Positions 25,147 to 31,858 of a stretch of 64,000 nucleotides of DNA are shown here, one piece after another. Source of the stretch: JACRLV01 sp045863555 (GTDB taxonomy: Bacteria; Planctomycetota; Phycisphaerae; UBA1845; Fen-1342); the NCBI GenBank assembly GCA_045863555.1, contig BTUU01000013.1, positions 108,170 through 172,169 on the forward strand, read 5' to 3'. A program made the translations under genes and the position numbers. Under the pieces are notes generated by a model. It had not been told where the DNA came from and did no database searches. It saw only the letters and a program-made list of their open reading frames with translations. How positions within the stretch are numbered: the first letter of the stretch is position 1; each line of letters opens with the position of its first letter.

Positions 25147-25275
25147 CGGAAGCGTCACAGGAACGATCGCCAAACCTCGCCAACCCGCTCCGATAGGCGG
25201 GTCAATCTCAATTCGAGAGGAATGTCGAGAATACACCGTATCTTGCCGGAGCTGACCCGCCTGCCTACGCTTCCG
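25147..25275. repeat. Nested inverted repeats upstream of the GIY-YIG gene
   Basis: Outer arms CGGAAGCGT (25147-25155) and ACGCTTCCG (25267-25275) are exact inverted copies, as are the inner arms AGGCGGGTCA (25195-25204) and TGACCCGCCT (25253-25262). The arms are not symmetric around one centre. The block fills most of the gap between phoH2 and the GIY-YIG gene and may be the edge of an inserted segment or a small non-autonomous element. Confidence 0.55.
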
Positions 25276-25307
25276 CGAATGTGAGTCAAGGTGGAGATAC
25301 GCTGACA

Positions 25308-26009
25308 ATGGGAATTCGACATGAATCCGCGCTCGTCTGTCAGTTTCTTGAGAACATCTCAAGCGATGTAATGGAGCGGTTCCCCACGCTCCTAAAGGCG
25401 TACTTGCGCGACCGTAACGGAATCTATGCCCTCTATCGCAAGCGGCGACTCTATTATGTCGGGCTGGCGTCCAAGATGAGCGGGCGACTGGCCCAGCATC
25501 TTAAGGACAGACATGCGGGAAAGTGGAGCTACTTCAGCGTTTATTTGACGATCGGAGACAGCCACATAAAGGAATTGGAATCGCTTCTCCTGCGAATCCT
25601 GAGGCCGCCGGGCAATTCACAGTCGGGAAAATTTCCGAGAGCCGAGAATCTCAAAGGTCGACTCCGCGGCGACATTAAGAAGATCCAGAAATACGAAGAG
25701 GAACTGCTCTTTGGCGGATTCCGAGCAAGAGCGCTTCGCCCGAGTCCGGTTCGCAAAATTCGGGGAAAGGGCGCGGTCGCACTGTCGGAACTCGCACAGC
25801 GGGTTCGAAGGCTTCGCGGTACTTATAACGGACGCGTGGTTCGTGCGACGCTGCTGGCGTCTGGCGCTATTCGCATGAACAAGAAGCGATATGGGTCACT
25901 TTCCGAGGCGGCCAGAGCGGCGGTGCGCGGACCTGCGAATGGATGGGATTTCTGGCGGTTCGAGCGTGCTCCGGGCGAGTGGGTTCGAGTGCGCGTTCTC
26001 CGCCGTTAG
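25308..26009 (+). CDS. GIY-YIG nuclease with C-terminal RAMA/DUF2924-like domain
   Basis: A 233-residue protein. The N-terminal half has a GIY-YIG nuclease-like pattern: GIYALYRKRRLYYVGLASKMSGRLAQHL (GIY at about 39, second motif YYVG at about 49, Arg 59 region) and Glu in KELESLLLRIL. The C-terminal about 60 residues (YNGRVVRATLLASGAIRMNKKRYGSLSEAARAAV then NGWDFWRF) resemble RAMA or DUF2924-type DNA-modification-associated domains. ATG 25308 has GGAG eleven bases upstream. Base composition is lower in GC than its neighbours, and the gene sits between nested inverted repeats and a heptad array, which suggests transfer. It may be part of a defence or mobile module; no methylase is near. Confidence 0.75.
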   Translation: MGIRHESALVCQFLENISSDVMERFPTLLKAYLRDRNGIYALYRKRRLYYVGLASKMSGRLAQHLKDRHAGKWSYFSVYLTIGDSHIKELESLLLRILRPPGNSQSGKFPRAENLKGRLRGDIKKIQKYEEELLFGGFRARALRPSPVRKIRGKGAVALSELAQRVRRLRGTYNGRVVRATLLASGAIRMNKKRYGSLSEAARAAVRGPANGWDFWRFERAPGEWVRVRVLRR

Positions 26010-26221
26010 CCGCCTGCAACTGGCTTTTCTCTGAGGCTTCGGCCAAGTTCCCTTACCCTCAGCGCATCCCGGCGGGCTCGATCGCCGCGGCGGATTCGTT
26101 CCAGCGGAGTGAGCTTCAGATTTTCGCGTATGAGCGACAGATCGACGCCGCTTTCGTCCTGTTCGCCGTACCAGGTCGGGCTGCGCATGTACTCAGGAAG
26201 CATGGACGGAGACTCACTCAT
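26006..26221 (-). CDS. Small conserved-looking protein, leaderless
   Basis: A 71-residue charged protein (MSESPSMLPEYMRSPTWYG..VDLSLIRENLKLTPLERIRRGDRARRDALRVRELG). The ENLKLTPLERIRRGDRA segment resembles short bacterial proteins often found before nucleotidyltransferase-like genes, but none follows here. It converges with the GIY-YIG gene, overlapping its stop region by four bases. It is preceded by a perfect TATAAT seven bases before ATG and no ribosome site, which supports it as a real, leaderless gene. Function unknown. Confidence 0.65.
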   Translation of the reverse strand: MSESPSMLPEYMRSPTWYGEQDESGVDLSLIRENLKLTPLERIRRGDRARRDALRVRELGRSLREKPVAGG

Positions 26222-26228
26222 CGCGCTG

Positions 26229-26234
26229 ATTATA
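26229..26234 (-). promoter_or_regulatory. Consensus -10 box seven bases before a start codon
   Basis: On the minus strand TATAAT (26234 to 26229) is followed by seven bases and ATG 26221. No Shine-Dalgarno sequence exists between them, so the transcript is expected to be leaderless or nearly so. Confidence 0.6.
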
Positions 26235-26271
26235 GTGCCGCGGAAGCAACGACGGACAGTGGGGCCGGCTG

Positions 26272-26353
26272 TGAGAGGTGAAAAGTGGACGGTGAAGCGG
26301 GAGAGGCAGCGCGCTGGCCACCTCGCGATTCACTTCTCACCGTTCACGCTTTA
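26272..26353. repeat. Inverted pair of TGAAAGG-type heptad arrays
   Basis: Left arm (26272-26306): TGAGAGG, TGAAAAG, TGGACGG, TGAAGCG, GGAGAGG in exact 7-base register. Right arm (26326-26353): CGATTCA, CTTCTCA, CCGTTCA, CGCTTTA, whose reverse complements are TGAATCG, TGAGAAG, TGAACGG and TAAAGCG. Nineteen bases separate the arms. The pair lies between two divergent genes, within the leader region of the pseudokinase operon. Confidence 0.82.
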
Positions 26354-26451
26354 CCCGGTCGCCCTCCCGCCCAGACGCCTCGTAGACACTCTGCCCGCCG
26401 CTGGGTCTAATTCCGTGAGGGAATCCGGGCTCATCGCGGAATGCGAGCACG

Positions 26452-27342
26452 ATGGAATCGCGCCTGTGCAGCCGCTGCAAGTTCGCCATCGAGCGGGATC
26501 AGCCGTTGCGCTTCTGTCCGCGCTGCGGCGCGGAGTACGACGGCGGCGAGCCCGTCCGCATCGTGATTGACTCGATCCCCGTCGAGATCGGCGGGCGGTT
26601 CGCCGCGGGCGACGCGTGCAACCTGTACCATTGTCGCGAAAGCGACCGGCTCGGAACGTCGGTTTTCAAGATCGTCCGCACTGCCGCCGCGAATGCGCAC
26701 CTCGCCCACGAGTCGAAGGTGCTCCAGAAGCTCTTCGAGGCGGATCGCGAGCGGAGCTTCACGCCACTCTTCCCGCAGTCGAGTTCCTGCATCCAGTACA
26801 GCGACGGCGAAGGCGCGCTGCCGCGCTATGGCGCGATCCGGCGCTATGCCGAAGAAATCCGCAGCCCCGATGAACTCTACACGCTCGATGAAGTATGCAG
26901 CGCCTACCCGGCGGGCATCGACGCCCGCGACATGGCCTGGATGTGGCGTCGGGTGCTCTCCGTGCTCGGGTTTGTACATCAGGCCGGGTTCGTGCATGCC
27001 GCGATCAATTCAGGCCACGTCCTGATCGAGCCGCGCGATCACAAGCTCGTCATCATCGGCTGGAGCCGCACCGTCCGCATCGGCCAGCAGCCGCGTATCC
27101 CCGCGTCCGACGGGCGCGACTGGTCGATGGGCGCCCGGCCGGCGTTCGATCTCGGCGGCGGCGCGGCCTGCATGCGGCGGCTGCTCAAGCCCGATTCTGA
27201 CTACGCGATCCTCCGCCACCTGGGCCGTGCGTCTGAGTCTGGCGACGCCTGGCGTCTTCTCGCGGATTTTGACCGGTTGATCGACGCGATGTGGGGGCCG
27301 CGGAGCTTTCGGCCCTTCACGATGCCCCCGCGCGGGGGTTGA
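26452..27342 (+). CDS. Zinc-ribbon pseudokinase, first gene of a three-gene operon
   Basis: A 296-residue protein. An N-terminal four-Cys ribbon (CSRC..CPRC, residues 6-25) is followed by a protein-kinase-like domain. The beta-3 Lys is kept in SVFKIVR (about 66) and the helix-C Glu in HESKVLQKL (about 80), but the glycine loop is weak (GRFAAGDACNLY), the catalytic-loop HRD is HAA (FVHAAINSGHVLI, about 182) and DFG is replaced by IGW. It should therefore bind nucleotide at best, without phosphotransfer. Twelve bases separate it from the VWA gene, which in turn overlaps a PurA paralogue. No ribosome site is obvious before ATG 26452. Likely a scaffold or sensor of this operon; function inferred only. 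Confidence 0.78.
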   Translation: MESRLCSRCKFAIERDQPLRFCPRCGAEYDGGEPVRIVIDSIPVEIGGRFAAGDACNLYHCRESDRLGTSVFKIVRTAAANAHLAHESKVLQKLFEADRERSFTPLFPQSSSCIQYSDGEGALPRYGAIRRYAEEIRSPDELYTLDEVCSAYPAGIDARDMAWMWRRVLSVLGFVHQAGFVHAAINSGHVLIEPRDHKLVIIGWSRTVRIGQQPRIPASDGRDWSMGARPAFDLGGGAACMRRLLKPDSDYAILRHLGRASESGDAWRLLADFDRLIDAMWGPRSFRPFTMPPRGG

Positions 27343-27354
27343 AAGGAGCACGCG

Positions 27355-28317
27355 ATGGGAAGCGGAGTCTGGTCCACGGCGAATTACTTCGCGGCGGCGA
27401 CCGCGAGGAAGGCACGCGGCGTATCGACCTTTGCCCACCACGACGAGGTGATGCGCAGCGGGCACCTGCGGGCGCACCAGACGCTCGACCCACAGGGTCT
27501 GCTGGTGCGCGAGAGCCGCGACAGCACCGAGCACCCGGAGTCGAACGCGATCATCGTCAGCCTCGACGTGACGGGGTCGATGGACCGCGTGGTGCGCGGG
27601 ATTCACCGCGATCTGCCGCACCTCCACGAACTGCTGCTCGGCCACAAGTACATCCCGCATCCGCAGATCCTCTTCGGCGCGGTCGGCGACGCGACGTGCG
27701 ATGCCGTCCCGCTCCAGGTAGGCCAGTTCGAGTCCGACAACCGCATGGACCAGAACATCGAAAACATGGTCCTCGAAGGCGGCGGCGGCGGACAGAAGAC
27801 CGAGAGCTACGAATTGATGCTCTACGTGGCCGCCCGGCACACGGCCATCGACTGCTTCGAAAAACGCGGCCGCAAGGGGTACTTGTTCATCATCGGCGAT
27901 GAGATGGCGTATGACACGATCCGCCGGGCGCACATTCACCGGCTGATCGGCCGCGACCCCCAGACGGACATTCCGCTGCGAACGATCATCGCGGAGGCTC
28001 AGGAGAAGTATCACGTCTATTTCATCATTCCCGGCGGGGCGGCGCATGGCGATGACCGGGACGTGCTGAACTTCTGGCTCTCGCACCTCGGCGACGAGAA
28101 CGTCCTGCGGCTGGAGAGCCCGGACGACACATCGGAGTGCATCGCCATGGCGATCGGCGTGCGCGAAGGCGTCGTCCAGCCGGGGCAGTTGCAGCAGCAG
28201 CTCGCATCGCGCGGCAAACCGGAGGGCGTGATCCAGCGAATCATGCACTCGCTGCGCGGCCTCTTCGGCGGCGCCGACCCTTCGCCGGATCGGACGAGCG
28301 GATCGCGGCGGCTGTGA
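27355..28317 (+). CDS. VWA-domain protein of the pseudokinase operon
   Basis: A 320-residue protein with a von Willebrand A fold: IIVSLDVTGSMDRVV (about 63-77) gives the MIDAS DxTxS motif, with further conserved acidic and Thr positions in LFGAVGDATCD and LFIIGDEMAYD. The N-terminal region (VSTFAHHDEVMRSGHLRAHQTLDPQGLLVRESRDS) and the C-terminal helical tail are not recognised. No signal peptide or membrane segment is present, so it is cytoplasmic. AAAGGAG lies just before ATG 27355. It is sandwiched between a zinc-ribbon pseudokinase (12-base gap) and a PurA paralogue (4-base GTGA overlap), so the three are made together, and a metal-dependent protein contact among them is likely. Confidence 0.86.
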   Translation: MGSGVWSTANYFAAATARKARGVSTFAHHDEVMRSGHLRAHQTLDPQGLLVRESRDSTEHPESNAIIVSLDVTGSMDRVVRGIHRDLPHLHELLLGHKYIPHPQILFGAVGDATCDAVPLQVGQFESDNRMDQNIENMVLEGGGGGQKTESYELMLYVAARHTAIDCFEKRGRKGYLFIIGDEMAYDTIRRAHIHRLIGRDPQTDIPLRTIIAEAQEKYHVYFIIPGGAAHGDDRDVLNFWLSHLGDENVLRLESPDDTSECIAMAIGVREGVVQPGQLQQQLASRGKPEGVIQRIMHSLRGLFGGADPSPDRTSGSRRL

Positions 28318-29675
28318 GCGACTCGCCGGAGCGCGAAAGCGGCCGGGCGCGGATCATCGTCGATCTCGCGTATGGCGACAGCGGCAAGGGCACCTTCGTC
28401 GACTATTTCGTTCGACGCGACGGCTCGGACCTCGTCGTGCGTTTCAATGGCGGCCCGCAGGCGGCGCACAACGTCGTCCTGCCCGACGGCCGGCATCACG
28501 CGTTCTCGCAGTTCGGATCGGGGGGGTTTGTGCGCGATGTCCGCACGCTGCTTTCGCGATTCGTCGTGATCGAGCCGTACGCCCTGCTGAACGAGGCGGC
28601 ACACCTCGCCGGGGTCGGCGTCGCGGACCCGCTCGGCGGACTGATCATCGATGCTCGGTGCCGCGTGATCACGCCCGTCCAGCGCGTGGCGAACATCCTG
28701 CGCGAGCGCTCGCGCGGCGCAGCGGCGCATGGGACGTGCGGCGTCGGATTCGGCGAATGCGTGGCGGATTCGCTCGCGACGCCGGAACTCGCCGTGCGAG
28801 CGGGCGATTTTCGAAGTCCGGGCGATCTGGCGGCGCGGCTGCGGCGGGCGCACGAGGCAAAACGGGACGAAATCGCGCCGCTGTGCGAGCTGGCCGATCG
28901 CGACCAGGCGCGCATTCTCGATGATCCGCGTTGGATCGACGTGTTCGTCGAACGGGCGAGTCGGATCGTGAGTGAAGCGGCGATCGTCGACACGGAAGTC
29001 GCCGATCGCACCATTCGCGAGTCGCGTCGCCTCATTTTCGAAGGCGCGCAGGGCGTCCTGCTCGACGAGGATTTCGGATTCCACCCGCACACGACGTGGA
29101 GCCGCACGACATTCGCGAACGCCGAGACGCTGCTCGATGCTGCTGGTTTCGAAGGGCCGCACGAACGAATCGGAATCATTCGCACGTACATGACGCGTCA
29201 CGGCGCGGGCCCGTTTGTATCGCAGTCCTCGGACGGGCTCACCGGCCTCACGGAACCGCACAATCGCGGCGACGGTCCGCAGGGCGACTTCCGCGTCGGC
29301 GTCCTTGATCTGGTCGCGCTGCGCTACGCGATCGACGTCTGCGGCCGGGTTGACGGCCTCGCGATTACGCATCTCGATCGGCTGCCGCTGCTGCCGCGGT
29401 CGGTTTGCCAGCAATACGCCGACGCCGACGGCCCCCTTTCGCGCCTGCCCATGATCGACGCCGCCGATCTGCACCGGCGGTCGTCGCTCGCGACGCGATT
29501 GCAGGCGATGCAGCCCGTGCCGCTGGCGTTTCCAATGGCACGTCCGGGGGAGTTCATTCGCGGGATCGAGGACGCACTTGGTGTCCCTGTCCGATTCGTT
29601 TCAATGGGCCCGACGTATGCGGACAAACGTGTGGTGGACGGTCAGGCGTTGCGGACGGATCCGCCGGATTGGTGA
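28314..29675 (+). CDS. Diverged adenylosuccinate-synthetase paralogue
   Basis: A 453-residue member of the PurA superfamily. The GTP/IMP site is recognisable: YGDSGKGTFVDYF replaces GDEGKGKIVD (Asp and Lys kept, Glu changed to Ser), FNGGPQAAHNVV keeps the Asn-Gly-Gly and the His that follows, and FEGAQGVLLDEDFG, YMTRHGAGPF and VLDLVALRYAIDV match later PurA blocks. PurA's usual GRPRRxGWxD segment reads QGDFRVGVLD, so the IMP-side contacts differ. It starts at GTG overlapping the VWA stop (GTGA). The substrate is probably another purine nucleotide or the enzyme is regulatory. Its stop TGA lies inside a heptad array. It is not the housekeeping purA by context. Confidence 0.85.
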   Translation: MSDSPERESGRARIIVDLAYGDSGKGTFVDYFVRRDGSDLVVRFNGGPQAAHNVVLPDGRHHAFSQFGSGGFVRDVRTLLSRFVVIEPYALLNEAAHLAGVGVADPLGGLIIDARCRVITPVQRVANILRERSRGAAAHGTCGVGFGECVADSLATPELAVRAGDFRSPGDLAARLRRAHEAKRDEIAPLCELADRDQARILDDPRWIDVFVERASRIVSEAAIVDTEVADRTIRESRRLIFEGAQGVLLDEDFGFHPHTTWSRTTFANAETLLDAAGFEGPHERIGIIRTYMTRHGAGPFVSQSSDGLTGLTEPHNRGDGPQGDFRVGVLDLVALRYAIDVCGRVDGLAITHLDRLPLLPRSVCQQYADADGPLSRLPMIDAADLHRRSSLATRLQAMQPVPLAFPMARPGEFIRGIEDALGVPVRFVSMGPTYADKRVVDGQALRTDPPDW

Positions 29676-29720
29676 CCTTTCACCTGACACTTTTCACCTT
29701 TCAGCCGTCACCCCTCTCCC
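29672..29720. repeat. TTTCACC heptad array over two convergent stop codons
   Basis: Seven words in register from 29672: GTGACCT, TTCACCT, GACACTT, TTCACCT, TTCAGCC, GTCACCC, CTCTCCC. The stop codon of the PurA paralogue (29673-29675) and that of the convergent NYN gene (29708-29710) both fall within it. The reverse-complement word GGTGAAA is related to the array at 26272-26353. Confidence 0.85.
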
Positions 29721-30199
29721 TCTTCCAGACCGAGCTCCTTCATCCACTCCGCGGTCTGCCCCGGTGAGAGACCGCGGCGCTTTTCGAGCGGCTCCAGCGG
29801 GATGTGCGGCGGGCGGGCGAGGTCGGCGGTCATCATCGTCCAGAATTCGTCCGAGCGCATGGGCGTCGCGCGGCGGCGGCGGGCGGCGCGGGCGATCTCG
29901 CGATCAGTCGATACGACGATGAGGCGCTTCGGCGCCGAGTCGTCCGCGATCAGCTCGATCACCACCGCGTCCGCCTTCACGCCGTGGCCGCTGAATAGCG
30001 TCTCCACGCCGCCGGCGCGAAGCTGCTCGGCCAGCTCCGGGGCCGGCTCGACACCGTCGAAGACGACCGCCACGCGCTCCCCGCTCCGCTTCGACCACTG
30101 CCCCAGCAGCGCGCAGAGCCTTTCCCGCCCCGGCGGACGCTCCGGATCGGCGTCGTACGCGGCGTAGAGCAGGTTGTTGCCATCGACGAGCACGGCCAT
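29708..30199 (-). CDS. NYN-domain (YacP-like) RNase
   Basis: A 163-residue protein of the NYN/YacP nuclease family: MAVLVDGNNLLYA (metal Asp 6 and Asn 8-9), VAVVFDGVEPAP, HGVKADAVVIELIADD and LIVVSTDREIARAARRR supply the acidic pocket of a PIN-like RNase. YacP-type enzymes act in RNA decay or maturation. There is no ribosome site: TATTCT lies six bases before ATG, and this box is part of a heptad array. The C-terminal about 40 residues (PLEKRRGLSPGQTAEWMKELGLEEGEG) are polar. Its stop lies in another heptad array. Both ends of the gene thus touch repeats. Confidence 0.87.
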   Translation of the reverse strand: MAVLVDGNNLLYAAYDADPERPPGRERLCALLGQWSKRSGERVAVVFDGVEPAPELAEQLRAGGVETLFSGHGVKADAVVIELIADDSAPKRLIVVSTDREIARAARRRRATPMRSDEFWTMMTADLARPPHIPLEPLEKRRGLSPGQTAEWMKELGLEEGEG

Positions 30200-30205
30200 G
30201 GGGGA

Positions 30206-30211
30206 AGAATA
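30206..30211 (-). promoter_or_regulatory. -10 box of the NYN gene, inside a heptad array
   Basis: On the minus strand TATTCT (30211 to 30206) is followed by TCCCCC and then ATG 30199. Five of its six bases belong to the first GAATAGC word of the array next to it. Confidence 0.5.
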
Positions 30212-30296
30212 GCGAATTGCGAATCGCGAGTAACGAGTTGAGGCCCCGCGTCCCAGACTCCCAATTCGCTATTCGGTATTCGCTACCCGCTATTCC
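30207..30296. repeat. Inverted pair of GAATAGC heptad arrays
   Basis: Left arm (30207-30241): GAATAGC, GAATTGC, GAATCGC, GAGTAAC, GAGTTGA. Right arm (30262-30296): CAATTCG, CTATTCG, GTATTCG, CTACCCG, CTATTCC, the reverse orientation of the same word. Twenty GC-rich bases separate the arms. It fills the divergent gap between the NYN and dioxygenase genes. Confidence 0.88.
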
Positions 30297-30367
30297 GCAC
30301 GGGCCGCATCCGCGATAGACTCGCGTTTCAGGGCTGATTTTTCGCCGGAAAGACTGAGGGTCGAACC

Positions 30368-30898
30368 ATGTCCATGCTCACGCCGCTGAATCTCAAGGCC
30401 TGGATCGACGAGCACCGCCACCTGCTCAAGCCGCCCGTCGGAAACCAGCAGGTCTGGAAGGACCGCGATTTCATCGTCATGATCGTCGGCGGCCCGAACG
30501 CCCGGAAGGATTACCACGTCAACCAGACCGAGGAGCTGTTCTACCAGGTCGAGGGCGACATCACGCTCCGGGTCATCGAGAACGGCCAGAAGCGCGACAT
30601 CCCGATCCGCCAGGGCGACATCTTCTTGCTGCCCCCCGGCATCCCGCATTCGCCGCAACGACCCGCGAACACCGTCGGCATGGTCGTCGAGCGGCAGCGG
30701 CCGGCGGGGATGAAGGATCACCTGCGGTTCTACTGCGAGAAGTGCGGCGCGATCGTGCACGAGCCGGAATTCGACATGAAAGATATCGTCAACCAGCTCA
30801 AGACGATCATGGAGGCCTACTGGTCGCCGGGCAACACGGCCCAGCGGACGTGCAAGAAATGCGGCACGGTCATGGAGCCGCCGCCAAAGCCCGCCTGA
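30368..30898 (+). CDS. nbaC: 3-hydroxyanthranilate 3,4-dioxygenase
   Basis: A 176-residue cupin dioxygenase that opens the ring of 3-hydroxyanthranilate on the kynurenine route from tryptophan to quinolinate or to further breakdown. Motifs: DYHVNQTEELFYQVEGD (iron-binding His and Glu), LLPPGIPHSPQRP (third iron His) and the bacterial-type rubredoxin-like zinc site CEKC..CKKC (about 123-165). Length and order match the prokaryotic enzyme. A TAGACT box at about 30312 could be its -10. No other kynurenine-pathway gene is in the window. Sixteen bases later a ROK kinase begins. Confidence 0.94.
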   Translation: MSMLTPLNLKAWIDEHRHLLKPPVGNQQVWKDRDFIVMIVGGPNARKDYHVNQTEELFYQVEGDITLRVIENGQKRDIPIRQGDIFLLPPGIPHSPQRPANTVGMVVERQRPAGMKDHLRFYCEKCGAIVHEPEFDMKDIVNQLKTIMEAYWSPGNTAQRTCKKCGTVMEPPPKPA

Positions 30899-30913
30899 TG
30901 GGAGACGGATCGT

Positions 30914-31777
30914 ATTCCTGTCCCGAACGCCACGGCCATTGGAATCGACATCGGCGGCGGAACGACGCGCGTCGGGCTCGTGGATCTTTCGAGTTCCACA
31001 ATCATGACGGCCGCACAGGCGCGGACGCCCGCCGGTGGCGACCCGGCCGCGCTGGAAACCACGCTCCGAGGGCTCCTCGCCGAGATTGCCCGATCCGGCG
31101 CACCGCCCTCCCGCGCCGGACTCGCCATTCCCGGGATTCGCGACGCTTCGGGCGCGGTCATGCTCCGCGCCGTGAACCTGCCCGCGCTCGCCAACGTCAA
31201 TCTGCTCGATCTGCTCCGCCGCGCGGGGTGCGAAGATGCCGTGGTTGAGTCCGACGCGAACGCAGCCGGTTGGGCGCAGTGGCACGCGGCGAGCGCAGCG
31301 GCGCGGATCGACCGCTTCGTCTATCTCTCGCTCGGCACCGGCGTCGGCGGCTGCGTCATCCTCGACGGCGCGATCGTCCGCCACACGCGCGGCGGCCCGG
31401 GTCACCTCGGGCATCTCATTGTCGATACCTCCGCGGACGCACCCCTCTGCCCCTGTGGTGCACGCGGCTGCTTCGAAGCGGTCCTCCAGAATGCGCGATC
31501 CGCGGGCGGCGGCACACTCGACGCGGCCGGGGGCGAGCGTACGGCGGCCGCGCTGGCGCTGCTCATGCTCGACATCGCGCACCTCTACGCGCCCGATCGA
31601 GTGCTCCTCGGCGGCGGAGTCATCGACCACTGCCCCGCGCTCGTCGATCTCGCCCGCGATCGATTCACGCGCATTCAAAGCCGCATCGCTCCGCCCGATC
31701 TTGCACTTTTTCCCGCGCCGCTGCCCAGCAACGACGCCGGCATGATCGGCGCGGCGCTGCTCGCCGCCGCGCGTTGA
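30914..31777 (+). CDS. ROK-family sugar kinase, probable ATT start
   Basis: A ROK kinase (glucokinase-like) phosphorylating a hexose with ATP. The conserved N-terminal phosphate loop AIGIDIGGGTTRVGLVDL is present, but it lies upstream of the first usual start codon (GTG 30980) and no ATG, GTG or TTG exists in this frame back to the stop at 30896. GGGAG (30900-30904) lies nine bases before ATT 30914, which makes ATT the best start, giving about 287 residues. Other motifs: ESDANAAGWAQW (catalytic Asp region), LSLGTGVGGCVILDG, GGPGHLGHLIVD and the zinc cluster CPCGARGCFEA. It follows the dioxygenase by 15 bases. Starting at GTG 30980 would remove the phosphate loop. Confidence 0.85.
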   Translation: MPVPNATAIGIDIGGGTTRVGLVDLSSSTIMTAAQARTPAGGDPAALETTLRGLLAEIARSGAPPSRAGLAIPGIRDASGAVMLRAVNLPALANVNLLDLLRRAGCEDAVVESDANAAGWAQWHAASAAARIDRFVYLSLGTGVGGCVILDGAIVRHTRGGPGHLGHLIVDTSADAPLCPCGARGCFEAVLQNARSAGGGTLDAAGGERTAAALALLMLDIAHLYAPDRVLLGGGVIDHCPALVDLARDRFTRIQSRIAPPDLALFPAPLPSNDAGMIGAALLAAAR

Positions 31778-31813
31778 TGTCGATTTCACACCGTTTCATC
31801 GCCGGCCCCGGGG

Positions 31814-31819
31814 TATACT
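31814..31819 (+). promoter_or_regulatory. Candidate -10 box of the VCBS-repeat gene
   Basis: TATACT lies 40 bases before ATG 31859; GGGGGGTGA just before the start is the ribosome site. The -35 region is not clear. Confidence 0.45.
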
Positions 31820-31858
31820 GCACGGCAACAGAGCCGGCACCTACTTGGGGGGTGAAGC

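Noticed and set aside
28314..29675. Housekeeping adenylosuccinate synthetase
   Set aside because: Signature residues differ from PurA and the gene is coupled to VWA and pseudokinase genes rather than purine genes.
30980..31777. ROK kinase starting at GTG 30980
   Set aside because: This would cut off the phosphate-binding loop that is clearly encoded just upstream in the same frame.
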